From: Marinobacterium sp.
GTDB lineage: Bacteria > Pseudomonadota > Gammaproteobacteria > Pseudomonadales > Balneatricaceae
Assembly (NCBI GenBank): GCA_003250495.1
Contig: QKGH01000237.1
Span: forward strand, 1 to 43,639
Direction: 5' to 3'
Length of the DNA: 43,639 bases
Shown here: piece by piece, positions 18,509-29,599 of the stretch
Position numbering within the stretch: position 1 is the stretch's first letter
Layout of the letters: each line of letters begins with the position of its first letter
Program-made: the position numbers and the translations under genes
Notes under the pieces: model-generated
What the model saw: the letters and a program-made list of their open reading frames with translations, nothing else
Databases searched by the model: none
Told to the model about the DNA's origin: nothing

Positions 18509-19183
18509 TTAACACCAGGCGCTTGTTCTCACGTCCAGCAGGCGTTGCAGGTGGGCGAGAAACTGCTGCCGGGGGATTTCACTGGCGCCCAGGCTGGCCA
18601 GATGTTCGTTGTAGACTTGGCAGTCAATCAAAGCATAGCCGGACTTTTTCAGTCGTTCGACCAGATACACCAACGCAATTTTCGAGGCATCCGGGCGGGT
18701 GCTGAACATCGATTCACCGAAGAATACTGCACCTATCGCCAGTCCGTACAGGCCGCCGACCAGTTCCTCCCCCTCCCACACCTCGACCGAGTGCCCCACG
18801 CCCAGGCGGTGAAGCTGACCGTAGGCCTGTTGGATGGCCGGGCTGATCCAGGTGCCCGAGGCGTAGCTGCGCGGCGCGGCGCAGGCACTGAGGACCCGCT
18901 CGAAGGCAGTGTCGAAGGTGACCCGAAACGGCTCCTGGCGCAGCCGTTTGCGCAGCGAGCGGGAGATGTGCAGGTGGTCGGGAAAGAGTACGCAACGCGG
19001 GTTCGGACTCCACCAGAGAATGGGCTCGCCGGGGTTGAACCAGGGGAAAATGCCGTGCCGATAGGCAAACAGGATACGCTCGGGGCTCAGGTCGCCGCCG
19101 GCCGCCAGCAGACCATTGGGGTCGTCCAGCGCTTGTTCGACCGGGGGGAACTGGAGGTTGGAGGGGGACAGCCAGGGGATCAT
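18509..19183 (-). CDS. aat: Leucyl/phenylalanyl-tRNA-protein transferase Aat
   Basis: This 224-residue transferase adds Leu or Phe to N-terminal Arg or Lys of proteins, making ClpS-recognised degrons. Conserved blocks are [54 protein letters not shown] and [14 protein letters not shown]. The ATG at 19183 has a GGAGGGGAGAGG tract immediately before it. It is the first gene of aat-bpt and lies downstream of trxB in the same orientation, as in Pseudomonas. Confidence 0.95.
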   Translation of the reverse strand: MIPWLSPSNLQFPPVEQALDDPNGLLAAGGDLSPERILFAYRHGIFPWFNPGEPILWWSPNPRCVLFPDHLHISRSLRKRLRQEPFRVTFDTAFERVLSACAAPRSYASGTWISPAIQQAYGQLHRLGVGHSVEVWEGEELVGGLYGLAIGAVFFGESMFSTRPDASKIALVYLVERLKKSGYALIDCQVYNEHLASLGASEIPRQQFLAHLQRLLDVRTSAWC

Positions 19184-19237
19184 GCCTCTCCCCTCCGTAC
19201 TCGACTACTCATTACTACGCTTTGGTCGCGGCTGGGA

Positions 19238-20317
<1,080 letters not shown>

Positions 20318-20419
20318 TTAATGTCTATTGAGTGCGGCGGATGGTCGGGCTCGGCGCGAGGGTATCGAATATGGTATTTTTGTGCTTTGCGGTAGGTTGG
20401 ATGCACTAAGGATAAAAGC

Positions 20420-23005
20420 TTGAGCGAGAAGCGAATCGAGACACCCCTGACGCTGGGCGTGCAGTTGGCACGTATCGCCAAAGAGGCGGGGCTGGTGTTG
20501 GTTATCGGCTGTAACCTGTTTCTGTTGCTGGCGGTGCTCAGTTACCACCCCAAGGATCCGGGCTGGTCCCATTTGGGTTATCAAAGCGAGGTGTTTAACC
20601 TGGCCGGCGTTACCGGCGCCTGGATCGCCGACTTCGCCGTGTCGCTGCTGGGCGTCGGCGCCTATCTGCTGCCTTTTCTGCTGATCTGGCCCGCGCTGCG
20701 TTTCCTGCGTCGCCGTTCGGCCGGCTTGCTGGATGCGATCCCGTTCGTGATGGTACGCACGACCGGTGCGGCGATTCTACTGCTGGCGCTGTCTACGCTG
20801 GCCGCCATGCATCTCTCCAATGAACAGCTGGAGTATCCGTTTACCGCCGGCGGCCTGGTGGGGCAGGCGCTGTCCGACCTGTCGGTGGCCTGGCTCGGTC
20901 TGGTGGGCGGTTCGGTATTGCACTGGACCCTGTTGCTGTTCGGCATGACGCTCTATGTCGATGTTTCCTGGCGCGCGGCGTTGGAAGCCAGCGGCGGAGT
21001 GTTGCTGGCGGCGGTCGCCAGGATCGGCGCCGCCGGGGCGACGGCTCGGCGGCAGGCCGAGCGGCCGCCCACGCCGACCGATACAGCGAAAAAAGGTGGT
21101 GCGATCGAGTCGCCGGCGTCCAGATTCGCCCCCTCCGCACCTAAAGCGCGCAGAGTCGAGCCGCCGATCTCCCTCTCCAGCGCGGCCATCGAGCCGAGCC
21201 CCGCGCACAGTGTGGAGGCTGCACCGGCCCAGGCCCGTGTCGACGAAACGGTCGCGCCGCTCAACGAGCCGCCGCTACTGACCGCCCTCGAGTCTGCCGA
21301 GGCGATCGTCGAGATGCCGGCCGAGATGCCGGCTGAGGTGACGGAAGTAGCGCCCTGGAGCGTGCGCGAACCGGGCGAGCCGGCTCCGGCCGCGGGCGAG
21401 GGGCGCAAGAGTGTGCGCATCGTGCCACTGTCCGAGGCGCATAAACCGCTGCCGGTGGAGGAGAACGGGCAACCGGAGCCGGTCGCGCCGCGCAAGCTGG
21501 TGCGTAAACTGCCGTCGCTGGAGCTGCTCGATCCGCCGGAGCTGCAGACCGACCAGGGCTACAGCGAGGAGGAGCTCGAACAGATGTCGCGTCTGCTCGA
21601 GGAGAAACTGAAGGACTTCGGCGTAATCGCCGAGGTGGTCGAGGTCAATCCCGGTCCCGTCATCACCCGTTTCGAGCTGCAGCCGGCGCCGGGCGTCAAA
21701 GCCAGCAAGATCAGCAACCTGGCGCGCGATCTGGCGCGTTCGATGGCGGTGTCCAGCGTGCGCGTGGTGGAGGTGATTCCGGGCAAATCGGTGGTGGGGA
21801 TCGAGATTCCGAACGCGTCGCGCCAGACCGTGCGGCTGTCCGAAGTGCTCAACGCCAAGCCTTATCTGGAGGCCAGCTCTAAGCTGACGCTGGCGCTCGG
21901 TAACGACATCGCCGGTAACCCGGTGGTGGCCAACCTGGCCAAGATGCCGCACCTGTTGGTGGCCGGTACCACCGGTTCCGGTAAGTCGGTGGGCGTCAAC
22001 GCCATGCTGCTGAGTCTGCTGTTCAAGGCCACCCCCGACGAGGTGCGCCTGATGCTGGTGGACCCGAAGATGCTGGAGCTCTCCATCTATGACGGGATTC
22101 CGCATCTGCTGACGCCGGTGATCACCGACATGAAGGAGGCCGCCGGCGGGCTGCGCTGGTGTGTGGCGGAGATGGAGCGGCGTTACCGCCTGATGGCGAA
22201 GATGGGCGTGCGCAATATCGCCGGATTCAACGACAAGCTGGTGCAGGCGGAAGAGCGCGGCGAGCCGTTGCGCGATCCGCTGTGGAATCCCGCCGAGCAG
22301 GGGTTCGATGCCGATGAGCCGGCTCCGCTGCTGGAGCCGCTGCCCTACATCGTCGTGGTGATCGACGAATTCGCCGATATGATGATGATGGTCGGCAAGA
22401 AGGTGGAGGAGCTGATCGCCCGTATCGCGCAGAAAGCCCGTGCCGCCGGCATCCACCTGATCCTCGCCACGCAGCGGCCGTCGGTGGATGTGATCACCGG
22501 CCTGATCAAGGCCAACATTCCGACCCGGATCGCGTTCCAGGTTTCGTCGAAGATCGATTCGCGTACCATCCTCGATCAGTCCGGCGCCGAAAACCTGCTC
22601 GGCTACGGCGATATGCTCTACCTGCCCGCCGGCACCAGCGTGCCGAACCGCGTGCATGGCGCCTTCGTCAGCGACGACGAGGTGCACCGCACCGTGGAGG
22701 CGTGGAAGGAGATGGGCTCGCCGATCTATATCGATGAGATCCTCAGCGATATCGGGGGAGACAGCGGCGGTTCAGGTGGCTCCGGTAATCTGTTCGACGA
22801 TGAGTCCGATCCGCTGTACGACGAGGCGGTCGCCTTCGTGACCGAGTCGCGCAAGGCCTCGATTTCGTCGGTGCAGCGCAAGTTGAAGATCGGCTATAAC
22901 CGCGCGGCGCGGATGATCGAAACGATGGAAGCCGCCGGGGTGATCACCGAGGCGGGCAGCAACGGTCAGCGCGAAGTGCTGGCGCCACCGCCGCCGCGCG
23001 ATTAG
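20420..23005 (+). CDS. ftsK: DNA translocase FtsK
   Basis: The protein has 861 residues. The N-terminal membrane domain (about 1-190) has four hydrophobic segments. A Pro/Ala/Glu-rich linker follows (about 200-390), then the alpha/beta motor with Walker A GTTGSGKS (about 516) and Walker [14 protein letters not shown], and the C-terminal gamma winged helix that reads KOPS ([24 protein letters not shown]). FtsK pumps chromosome ends at the septum and activates XerCD at dif. The linker is much shorter than in E. coli and similar to Pseudomonas. The start is a TTG at 20420 preceded by AAGGATAAAAGC; no suitable ATG is nearby. Confidence 0.96.
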   Translation: MSEKRIETPLTLGVQLARIAKEAGLVLVIGCNLFLLLAVLSYHPKDPGWSHLGYQSEVFNLAGVTGAWIADFAVSLLGVGAYLLPFLLIWPALRFLRRRSAGLLDAIPFVMVRTTGAAILLLALSTLAAMHLSNEQLEYPFTAGGLVGQALSDLSVAWLGLVGGSVLHWTLLLFGMTLYVDVSWRAALEASGGVLLAAVARIGAAGATARRQAERPPTPTDTAKKGGAIESPASRFAPSAPKARRVEPPISLSSAAIEPSPAHSVEAAPAQARVDETVAPLNEPPLLTALESAEAIVEMPAEMPAEVTEVAPWSVREPGEPAPAAGEGRKSVRIVPLSEAHKPLPVEENGQPEPVAPRKLVRKLPSLELLDPPELQTDQGYSEEELEQMSRLLEEKLKDFGVIAEVVEVNPGPVITRFELQPAPGVKASKISNLARDLARSMAVSSVRVVEVIPGKSVVGIEIPNASRQTVRLSEVLNAKPYLEASSKLTLALGNDIAGNPVVANLAKMPHLLVAGTTGSGKSVGVNAMLLSLLFKATPDEVRLMLVDPKMLELSIYDGIPHLLTPVITDMKEAAGGLRWCVAEMERRYRLMAKMGVRNIAGFNDKLVQAEERGEPLRDPLWNPAEQGFDADEPAPLLEPLPYIVVVIDEFADMMMMVGKKVEELIARIAQKARAAGIHLILATQRPSVDVITGLIKANIPTRIAFQVSSKIDSRTILDQSGAENLLGYGDMLYLPAGTSVPNRVHGAFVSDDEVHRTVEAWKEMGSPIYIDEILSDIGGDSGGSGGSGNLFDDESDPLYDEAVAFVTESRKASISSVQRKLKIGYNRAARMIETMEAAGVITEAGSNGQREVLAPPPPRD

Positions 23006-23036
23006 CGAACCGGTTATTGAGGAAGTTGGATTGACG

Positions 23037-23672
23037 ATGAAAGGCTTTTTTTCCGCCCTCGTGGTGGCAAGCGCAACCCTGTGCGGGACCCTGGTGCAGG
23101 CCGGTCCGGCCCAGGACCTGGCCAAGTTGCTGAACAATTACCATAGCGTCGAGGCACAGTTCGAGCAGTACACGCTGTCCGACGATGGGACCAAGCAGGA
23201 GCAGAGCAGCGGCAATTTCGCGATCGAGAAACCGGACCGCTTCGATTGGGTCACGGAGTTGCCGTTCGCGCAGCGTATCGTCAGCGACGGGCGCTATATC
23301 TGGATCTACGACCCGGACCTGGAGCAGGTGACGCGCAAGCCGGCCACGGACCAGTCGGCCAGTGCGCCGTCGATGATCCTGAACGGCCGGATCGACGAGC
23401 TGCGCAAGCAGTTCAGTATCAGTCGCAGCGAGTCGCGGGCCGGTCGCGAGATCTACCAACTGGTGCCGCTGGAACCGGCTGACAACAGCTTCAGCCGTAT
23501 CCGCCTGCTGTTCGCGCAGCAGCAGTTGAGCGAGCTGGAGCTGGAGGACAGCCTGGGCCAGCGCACGCTGATCCTGCTCGATCGGCTGGTGCTGGATCCG
23601 CAGATCGATCCGGCCCGCTTCCGTTTCACCCCCCCGGAGGGGGTCGACCTGATCGTCGATCCGGGGGTCTGA
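23037..23672 (+). CDS. lolA: Outer-membrane lipoprotein carrier protein LolA
   Basis: This 211-residue periplasmic chaperone begins with a signal peptide ([21 protein letters not shown]) and continues [20 protein letters not shown], then [19 protein letters not shown]. These are the LolA hallmarks, including the Arg in KPDRF that helps close the lipid cavity. It carries lipoproteins from LolCDE to LolB. The ATG at 23037 is preferred; a TTG at 23031 is also possible with the same AGGAAG. It is 31 bp after ftsK and overlaps rarA by one base (TGATG). Confidence 0.94.
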   Translation: MKGFFSALVVASATLCGTLVQAGPAQDLAKLLNNYHSVEAQFEQYTLSDDGTKQEQSSGNFAIEKPDRFDWVTELPFAQRIVSDGRYIWIYDPDLEQVTRKPATDQSASAPSMILNGRIDELRKQFSISRSESRAGREIYQLVPLEPADNSFSRIRLLFAQQQLSELELEDSLGQRTLILLDRLVLDPQIDPARFRFTPPEGVDLIVDPGV

Positions 23673-25036
23673 TGCAGGATCTGTTCGCCGATCAGGGGCC
23701 CAAGGGGTACGAACCGCTGGCTGCCAAAATGCGGCCACGCACGCTGGACGAATATTGCGGTCAACAGCATCTGTTCGGGGCCGGTAAGCCACTGCGCCAG
23801 GCGCTGCAGCAGGGGGTGGTGCACTCGATGGTGCTGTGGGGGCCGCCCGGTGTCGGCAAGACCACGCTGGCGAGATTGATTGCGCACCAGGTCGATGCCC
23901 ATTTCGTCACGATCTCGGCGGTCCTGGCCGGGGTGAAGGATATCCGCCAGGCGGTGGATCAGGCCAGCCAGCTGAAGATGCAGAGCGGGCGCAAGACGAT
24001 CCTGTTCGTCGATGAGGTGCATCGTTTCAACAAGTCCCAGCAGGATGCCTTCCTGCCCTATGTCGAGGATGGCACGGTCATCTTCATCGGCGCGACCACC
24101 GAGAACCCTTCGTTCGAGCTGAACAACGCGCTGTTGTCTCGGGCGCGCGTCTACCTGCTGCGAGCACTGGAGCCGGCGGATCTGCGCCAGCTGCTGGAGC
24201 GTGCGCTGCACGACGGCGAGCGCGGGCTCGGCAATCGGCGTCTGCAGTTCGACAGCGGCGTGCTCGAGCAACTGGTGGCGGCCGCCGATGGCGATGCCCG
24301 GCGCGCGCTGAACCTGCTCGAGATCGCCGCCGATCTGGCGCAGCCGGCGGCGGATGGCGAACGGGTCGATGCCGATGTGCTGCGCGAGGTGTTGCAGGCC
24401 GGAGGGCGTCGTTACGACAAGGGCGGCGACCTGTTCTACGACCAGATCTCGGCCTTCCACAAGTCGGTGCGGGGATCGTCGCCGGACGGTGCGCTGTACT
24501 GGTATTGCCGCATGCTCGATGGCGGTTGCGATCCGCTGTATGTGGCGCGGCGCCTGGTGGCGATCGCCTCCGAGGATATTGGCAATGCGGATCCGCGGGC
24601 GATGCAGGTGGCACTGGCGGCCTGGGATGCGTTCGAGCGTGTCGGTCCCGCCGAAGGGGAGCGGGCGATTGCGCAGGCGGCGGTATACTGTGCGCTGGCG
24701 CCCAAGAGCAATGCGCTTTACCGGGCCTTCAATCAGTGCCTGAGCGATGTGCGCAACGATCCCAGCTACGAGGTGCCGGTGCATCTGCGCAACGCGCCGA
24801 CCAACCTGATGCAGGAGATGGGCTACGGCGCCGAATATCGCTACGCCCACGACGAGCCGGGTGCCTACGCCGCCGGGGAGGTCTACCTGCCCGAGGAGAT
24901 TCAGACGCGCCGCTACTACCAGCCCGAGCAGCGAGGGCTGGAGATCAAACTGACGGAAAAGATGGAGCGGTTGCGCGGGCTGGACGAGCAGAGCCCGCGC
25001 CGGCGCTATGGTAAGGGTAGGGGAGGCAAGGCGTGA
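23672..25036 (+). CDS. rarA: Replication-associated recombination protein RarA (MgsA)
   Basis: This 454-residue AAA+ ATPase resembles clamp loaders and eukaryotic WRNIP1. Features are [15 protein letters not shown], Walker [10 protein letters not shown] (about 57), Walker [20 protein letters not shown], sensor 1 [12 protein letters not shown], and the C-terminal tetramerisation domain with [14 protein letters not shown] and [10 protein letters not shown]. RarA acts at stalled replication forks. The start codon overlaps the lolA stop, and its stop overlaps the crcB GTG start, giving a tightly coupled lolA-rarA-crcB unit. The order matches Pseudomonas. Confidence 0.95.
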   Translation: MQDLFADQGPKGYEPLAAKMRPRTLDEYCGQQHLFGAGKPLRQALQQGVVHSMVLWGPPGVGKTTLARLIAHQVDAHFVTISAVLAGVKDIRQAVDQASQLKMQSGRKTILFVDEVHRFNKSQQDAFLPYVEDGTVIFIGATTENPSFELNNALLSRARVYLLRALEPADLRQLLERALHDGERGLGNRRLQFDSGVLEQLVAAADGDARRALNLLEIAADLAQPAADGERVDADVLREVLQAGGRRYDKGGDLFYDQISAFHKSVRGSSPDGALYWYCRMLDGGCDPLYVARRLVAIASEDIGNADPRAMQVALAAWDAFERVGPAEGERAIAQAAVYCALAPKSNALYRAFNQCLSDVRNDPSYEVPVHLRNAPTNLMQEMGYGAEYRYAHDEPGAYAAGEVYLPEEIQTRRYYQPEQRGLEIKLTEKMERLRGLDEQSPRRRYGKGRGGKA

Positions 25037-25404
25037 TACAGTGGATTCTGATCGCCGGCGGCGGTGCCGTGGGCGCGATGGCACGTTACTGGGTTAGTGG
25101 GGTACTGAATAATGCCGAGCACCCGCTGCCGGTCGGCACCCTGCTGGTCAATGTGCTGGGCTCCTTCCTGATGGGGGTCTGCTTCGTGTTGATCCTGGAG
25201 CGCACCAAGCTGTCGCCGGAGATGCGTCCGCTGCTGATGACCGGCTTCATGGGCGCCTTCACCACCTTCTCCACCTTCTCGCTGGAAGCGGTCGCGATGA
25301 TCCAGGAAGGACATATAATGTCGGCGCTGATTTATATATCATTGAGCCTGGTTTTATGCCTGCTGGCACTTTCGGCCGGTCTCTGGCTGACCCGCCTGAT
25401 CTGA
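25033..25404 (+). CDS. crcB: Fluoride channel CrcB/FluC
   Basis: This 123-residue protein has four membrane segments. Family motifs are [28 protein letters not shown] and [16 protein letters not shown]; the last holds the phenylalanines and TFS stretch lining the fluoride pore. It works as a dual-topology dimer exporting fluoride. The start is a GTG overlapping the rarA stop, with GGGGAGG upstream. No fluoride riboswitch is possible directly before it because the gene abuts rarA, so it is expressed with the operon. Confidence 0.94.
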   Translation: MIQWILIAGGGAVGAMARYWVSGVLNNAEHPLPVGTLLVNVLGSFLMGVCFVLILERTKLSPEMRPLLMTGFMGAFTTFSTFSLEAVAMIQEGHIMSALIYISLSLVLCLLALSAGLWLTRLI

Positions 25405-26751
<1,347 letters not shown>

Positions 26752-26787
26752 GTGCTGCAACGGCAGCCGCCGCGTTGTCGCCGAACG

Positions 26788-26810
26788 AGCCCCGCCGATG
26801 CGGGGCTTTT
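26788..26810 (+). terminator. Rho-independent terminator of serS
   Basis: AGCCCCG and CGGGGCT pair across a 6-nt loop and are followed by TTT, 36 bp after the serS stop. Confidence 0.82.
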
Positions 26811-26946
26811 GCATTCAGCGGATCTCGTTTGATCTCACACAAAGCTTTTACGCTTCGGTCGGTTATACTGCGCCAGACTTCCGGGCGGCGAAAGTCGGTA
26901 CTGTCGTACTCAACGGGCCTATACGGCGCAGCTATCGAAAGGCGAA

Positions 26947-28170
26947 ATGATGGATAAGCGATACGATATTGTAATTGTCGGTGGTGGCATGGTGGGCTCC
27001 GCTATCGCCTGCGCCCTGGCGGACAGCGATCTGTCGGTCGCGCTGCTGGAGCAGCAGCCGCCCCAGCCGTTTGCGCCGGAACAGCCCCACGATCTGCGCG
27101 TATCGGCGCTGAGTCTGGCGTCAGAGAACATCCTGCGTCACCTCGGGGCCTGGGAGGGGATCAGTTCGCGGCGTCTGTGTCCCTATCGGCGGATGCGGGT
27201 GTGGGAAGCGAACGATAACCGGGCCGCGACCGAGTTCGACTCCTTCCATATCGACCATCCCTATCTCGGCCATATCGCCGAGAATCGTATCGTGCAGCTC
27301 GCCTTGCTGGAGCGGGTCAAGCAGCTCGATAACGTGGACCTGATCTGTCCCGCCGCCGTTGCCGGCATCGATTACTCCGCCGGCGCCAGCCTGGTGCGTC
27401 TCGACGATGGCCGTGAACTGATCGGGCGCCTGCTGGTGGCCGGGGATGGCGGTAATTCCCGGGTGCGCGAGGCGGCCGGTATCGGGGTGGTGAAGTGGGA
27501 TTACGAGCAGTATGCGCTGGTGGCATCGGTGAAGACGGCCTACGGCCAGCAGGATATCACCTGGCAGCAGTTCACGCCGACCGGGCCGCTGGCCTTCCTG
27601 CCGCTGTCCGGTCCCCATGCGTCACTGGTCTGGTACAACACGCCCAACAACGTGCAGCGCTTGATGGCGCTGTCCGACGAGCAGTTCCTGGCCGAGTTGA
27701 CGGCGACCTTTCCGGCGCGGCTGGGCCAGATCGACAGCCTGCTGGAGCGCGGCTTCTTCCCGTTGCGGCGTCAGCATGCCCAGCATTATGTCGCCGAGGG
27801 GGTCGCGCTGGCGGGGGATGCGGCCCATATGATCCACCCGTTAGCAGGGCAGGGGGTCAATATCGGTTTCCTCGATGCGGCCGCCCTGGCGGAGATCATC
27901 CTGGAGGCGCATGGCAAGGGCGAAGCGTTCGAGTCACTGGAGGTCCTGCGCCGCTATGAAAGCATGCGCCGGCGCCACAACCTGCTGATGATGCAGACCA
28001 TGGACGCGTTTTACCGGATGTTCAGCAACGACTCCAGGGCATTGAAGATCGTGCGTAACCTGGGGCTGGGGCTGGCGGGACATCTGTCTTTCGCCAAGGA
28101 CCGGGTCATGGCATTCGCCATGGGGCTGGAGGGGGACGGCGTTCACCTGCCGGCGCTGGCCAAGCGCTGA
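26947..28170 (+). CDS. UbiH/UbiF-family FAD-dependent hydroxylase
   Basis: This 407-residue flavoprotein monooxygenase has the dinucleotide motif DIVIVGGGMVGSAIACAL near the N-terminus, the DG motif VAGDGGNSRVREAAGI, and the second FAD motif ALAGDAAHMIHPLAGQGVNIGFLDAA. The family hydroxylates the ring of ubiquinone precursors. The C-terminal MDAFYRMFSND followed by RNLGL resembles UbiF (C6 hydroxylation), but UbiI or UbiH cannot be excluded without a tree, so no symbol is given. AAAGG precedes two adjacent ATGs (26947 and 26950); the second has better spacing. It stands alone between two terminators. Confidence 0.85.
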   Translation: MMDKRYDIVIVGGGMVGSAIACALADSDLSVALLEQQPPQPFAPEQPHDLRVSALSLASENILRHLGAWEGISSRRLCPYRRMRVWEANDNRAATEFDSFHIDHPYLGHIAENRIVQLALLERVKQLDNVDLICPAAVAGIDYSAGASLVRLDDGRELIGRLLVAGDGGNSRVREAAGIGVVKWDYEQYALVASVKTAYGQQDITWQQFTPTGPLAFLPLSGPHASLVWYNTPNNVQRLMALSDEQFLAELTATFPARLGQIDSLLERGFFPLRRQHAQHYVAEGVALAGDAAHMIHPLAGQGVNIGFLDAAALAEIILEAHGKGEAFESLEVLRRYESMRRRHNLLMMQTMDAFYRMFSNDSRALKIVRNLGLGLAGHLSFAKDRVMAFAMGLEGDGVHLPALAKR

Positions 28171-28189
28171 ATAGAAAGCTGAATAGAAA
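28166..28189. repeat. Tandem 12-bp repeat spanning a stop codon
   Basis: GCTGAATAGAAA is present twice in tandem (28166-28177 and 28178-28189). The first copy contains the TGA stop of the hydroxylase gene. The second leads into the terminator stem. It is probably a small duplication with no coding effect. Confidence 0.8.
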
Positions 28190-28215
28190 AAAGGCTGCCA
28201 GTAGGCAGCCTTTTT
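28188..28215. terminator. Bidirectional terminator between hydroxylase and phasin genes
   Basis: AAAAAGGCTGCC and GGCAGCCTTTTT form a perfect 12-bp repeat with a 4-nt loop. It serves the plus-strand hydroxylase gene and the converging first phasin gene, whose stop is 19 bp away. Confidence 0.9.
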
Positions 28216-28233
28216 CACTTGCGCGGGCGCTGA

Positions 28234-28710
28234 TCAGGAAGCAGCAGCGGCGGGAGTAGATTTGCGCGGAGTAGCGCTCTTAGCCGGTGCTTTCGGTTTC
28301 ATCGCTTCGGGCATGTACTTGGTCATGTCGAAAGCAGAGAGATCGAATTTACCCATGTCGAACTTGCTCATGTCGAAGCAGCTGGACAGGTCGCCCATCT
28401 CGGCAAAGCTCTTCTCGACGATAGCGGTCAGCTGATCTTTGGCTTCGGTCAGCGCGGCAACCTCTTTCTCGGCAACGGTGGTGATTTTGCCTTCCAGGTC
28501 TTTGACGAACTTGATCTGCAGATCCAGCGCTTCTTTCGGCTCTTTGACTTCAGTCAGGGCCTTGACCTGTGCCAGGCTGGAGTTGACGAAATCGCTGAAG
28601 TAGTCGGACTGCAGGGAGATCAGGGTCTCAGCAGTCTTCTTGTTGACTTCAGCCATTTCAACAACAGGTGCCATCTTCTCTTTCATCTCTTTCAGCATGT
28701 CTTCGTACAT
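28234..28710 (-). CDS. Phasin-family protein with repetitive, basic C-terminal tail
   Basis: The protein has 158 residues. The first ~105 are an amphipathic helical phasin domain (EMAEVNKKTAETLISLQSDYF, VNSSLAQVKALTEVKEPKEAL). Phasins coat polyhydroxyalkanoate granules. A repeat segment follows (FDMSK, FDMGK, FDLSA, FDMTK), then a Lys/Ala/Pro/Ser tail (PKAPAKSATPRKSTPAAAAS). The tail resembles the nucleic-acid-binding ends of PhaF- or PhaM-like proteins, so contact with DNA is possible but unproven. The start MYEDM is chosen from GAGGA eight bases upstream and from alignment with the next paralogue; a longer frame would run through its promoter. No PHA synthase gene is in the window. Confidence 0.83.
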   Translation of the reverse strand: MYEDMLKEMKEKMAPVVEMAEVNKKTAETLISLQSDYFSDFVNSSLAQVKALTEVKEPKEALDLQIKFVKDLEGKITTVAEKEVAALTEAKDQLTAIVEKSFAEMGDLSSCFDMSKFDMGKFDLSAFDMTKYMPEAMKPKAPAKSATPRKSTPAAAAS

Positions 28711-28744
28711 TTCTATGTCCTCTGCTTGCTCGGTCGCGGGTTTA

Positions 28745-28824
28745 TTGTGCAGCGCATCATTAGATGCCACATTAGTGTGCACGAATTCGCCTGTCAAGCG
28801 GTTTTTTTGTGCACTGCAAAATAG
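28745..28824 (-). promoter_or_regulatory. Promoter of first phasin gene with two TGC-N3-GCA operators
   Basis: On the minus strand a -35 TTGACA (28792-28797) and a weak -10 TAATGT (28769-28774) are 17 bp apart. TTTTTGTGC-ACT-GCA (28804-28818) lies just upstream of the -35. TTGTGC-AGC-GCA (28745-28756) lies near or just after the expected transcript start. Both share TGC-N3-GCA, like the CTGC-N3-GCAG site reported for PhaR repressors of PHA genes. Assignment to PhaR is inference. Confidence 0.6.
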
Positions 28825-28831
28825 TAGGGTT

Positions 28832-28859
28832 AAAAAAAATGGCCGCTTGGGACGGCCAT
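28832..28859 (-). terminator. Terminator of second phasin gene
   Basis: On the minus strand ATGGCCG, a 7-nt loop and CGGCCAT are followed by a T7 run, 33 bp after the stop of the upstream phasin gene. The two phasin genes are therefore separate transcripts. Confidence 0.88.
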
Positions 28860-28891
28860 CAATTGGGTACAGCTGGGCTATAGCAGGGAAC

Positions 28892-29263
28892 TCAGGACTT
28901 GGATTTCAGGTCCATCGGTTTCATGAACTTCTGCAGGTCCGCAAAGTACGGAGTGGTTGCCAGTTCGCTCAGGCTTTTTTCGACGATATCTGACAGCAGG
29001 GTTTTAGCTTCAGACAGGGCAGCCATCTCTTTTTCGGCAACTTCGGTCAGCTTGGTTTCAACATCTTTCAGATATTTGACCTGAGCTTCCAGGGCCGCTT
29101 TCGGCTCTTTGGTTTCGGTCAGGGTCTTCATCTGAGTCAGGCTGGAGTTGACGAAATCGGTGACGTACTGGGACTGCAGGGCGATCAGCTTCTCAGTCGT
29201 CTTCTTGTTGATTTCAGCCATATCCATGACCGGTTTCATCTTGTCTTTCATCTCTTCGTACAT
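28892..29263 (-). CDS. Phasin-family protein
   Basis: This 123-residue phasin is clearly paralogous to the downstream one over the whole helical domain (MAEINKKTTEKLIALQSQYVTDFVNSSL, TETKEPKAALEAQVKYLKD). It lacks the FDM repeats and the basic tail and ends in FMKPMDLKSKS. The probable role is coating of polyhydroxyalkanoate granules. The ATG at 29263 follows GAGGTAACTGCC. It has its own promoter and terminator. The pair most likely arose by tandem duplication that included the promoter, since both upstream regions share the same layout. Confidence 0.85.
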   Translation of the reverse strand: MYEEMKDKMKPVMDMAEINKKTTEKLIALQSQYVTDFVNSSLTQMKTLTETKEPKAALEAQVKYLKDVETKLTEVAEKEMAALSEAKTLLSDIVEKSLSELATTPYFADLQKFMKPMDLKSKS

Positions 29264-29599
29264 GGCAGTTACCTCGGTTGCTAGCGCTAGGGTCTATTTG
29301 AGTGCTGCACTGCAGCATTTAGGGTCACTGTAAGGAAGCCGGCACGGGCCGTCAAGCATTTTTGTGCACTGCACAAAAAATAGTTTGTTAAGCGGTTTGC
29401 TAAATAGTCTGCTGCGGCATGTTGCCGGTTATACCGCGGCTATATGACAAACCGTGCACGCGCCACCGCCGCCGCAGGACAATAAAGGGACGGTGGGCGC
29501 TGGCGCCACTGGTATGAGGCTGACGAAAAGTTACAATGGGATCATGACTTATTGTGCTTAAGCAGCCCCGCGGCCGCATTCCAAAGAGATCTCAGTTCT
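29264..29599. other. 336-bp divergent intergenic region (phasin / M16 protease)
   Basis: The phasin side holds a sigma-70-like promoter and two palindromes (29303-29379). Nothing distinctive is seen on the protease side (29400-29599) apart from a TATATGAC stretch near 29441. No small gene is supported. Confidence 0.6.
29303..29379 (-). promoter_or_regulatory. Promoter of second phasin gene with two palindromic operators
   Basis: On the minus strand a -35 TTGACG (29350-29355) and -10 TACAGT (29327-29332) are 17 bp apart. A long perfect palindrome centred on ACT (TTGTGC-ACT-GCACAA extended by A/T arms, 29359-29379) lies 4 bp upstream of the -35. A second perfect palindrome, TGCTGC-ACT-GCAGCA (29303-29317), lies about 10 bp after the -10. 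The latter contains an exact CTGC-N3-GCAG. Binding there would block the promoter from both sides. Confidence 0.68.

Noticed and set aside
21275-22687. 470-codon minus-strand open frame inside ftsK
   Set aside because: Antisense to well-conserved FtsK motor coding sequence; His/Arg/Gly-rich composition is typical of a shadow frame.
23453-25084. 543-codon minus-strand frame opposite lolA, rarA and the start of crcB
   Set aside because: It crosses three well-supported genes and has no plausible start or homology.
26897-26909. GTACGACAGTACC (minus strand) resembling the exaC/pqqA 13-mer, upstream of the hydroxylase gene
   Set aside because: Two of 13 bases differ and the string is built from the self-complementary GTAC; no functional link to ethanol or PQQ metabolism, so probably chance.
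29552-29599. TTG start adding 16 residues to the M16 protease
   Set aside because: No ribosome-binding site and no conserved sequence; ATG at 29600 is more natural.
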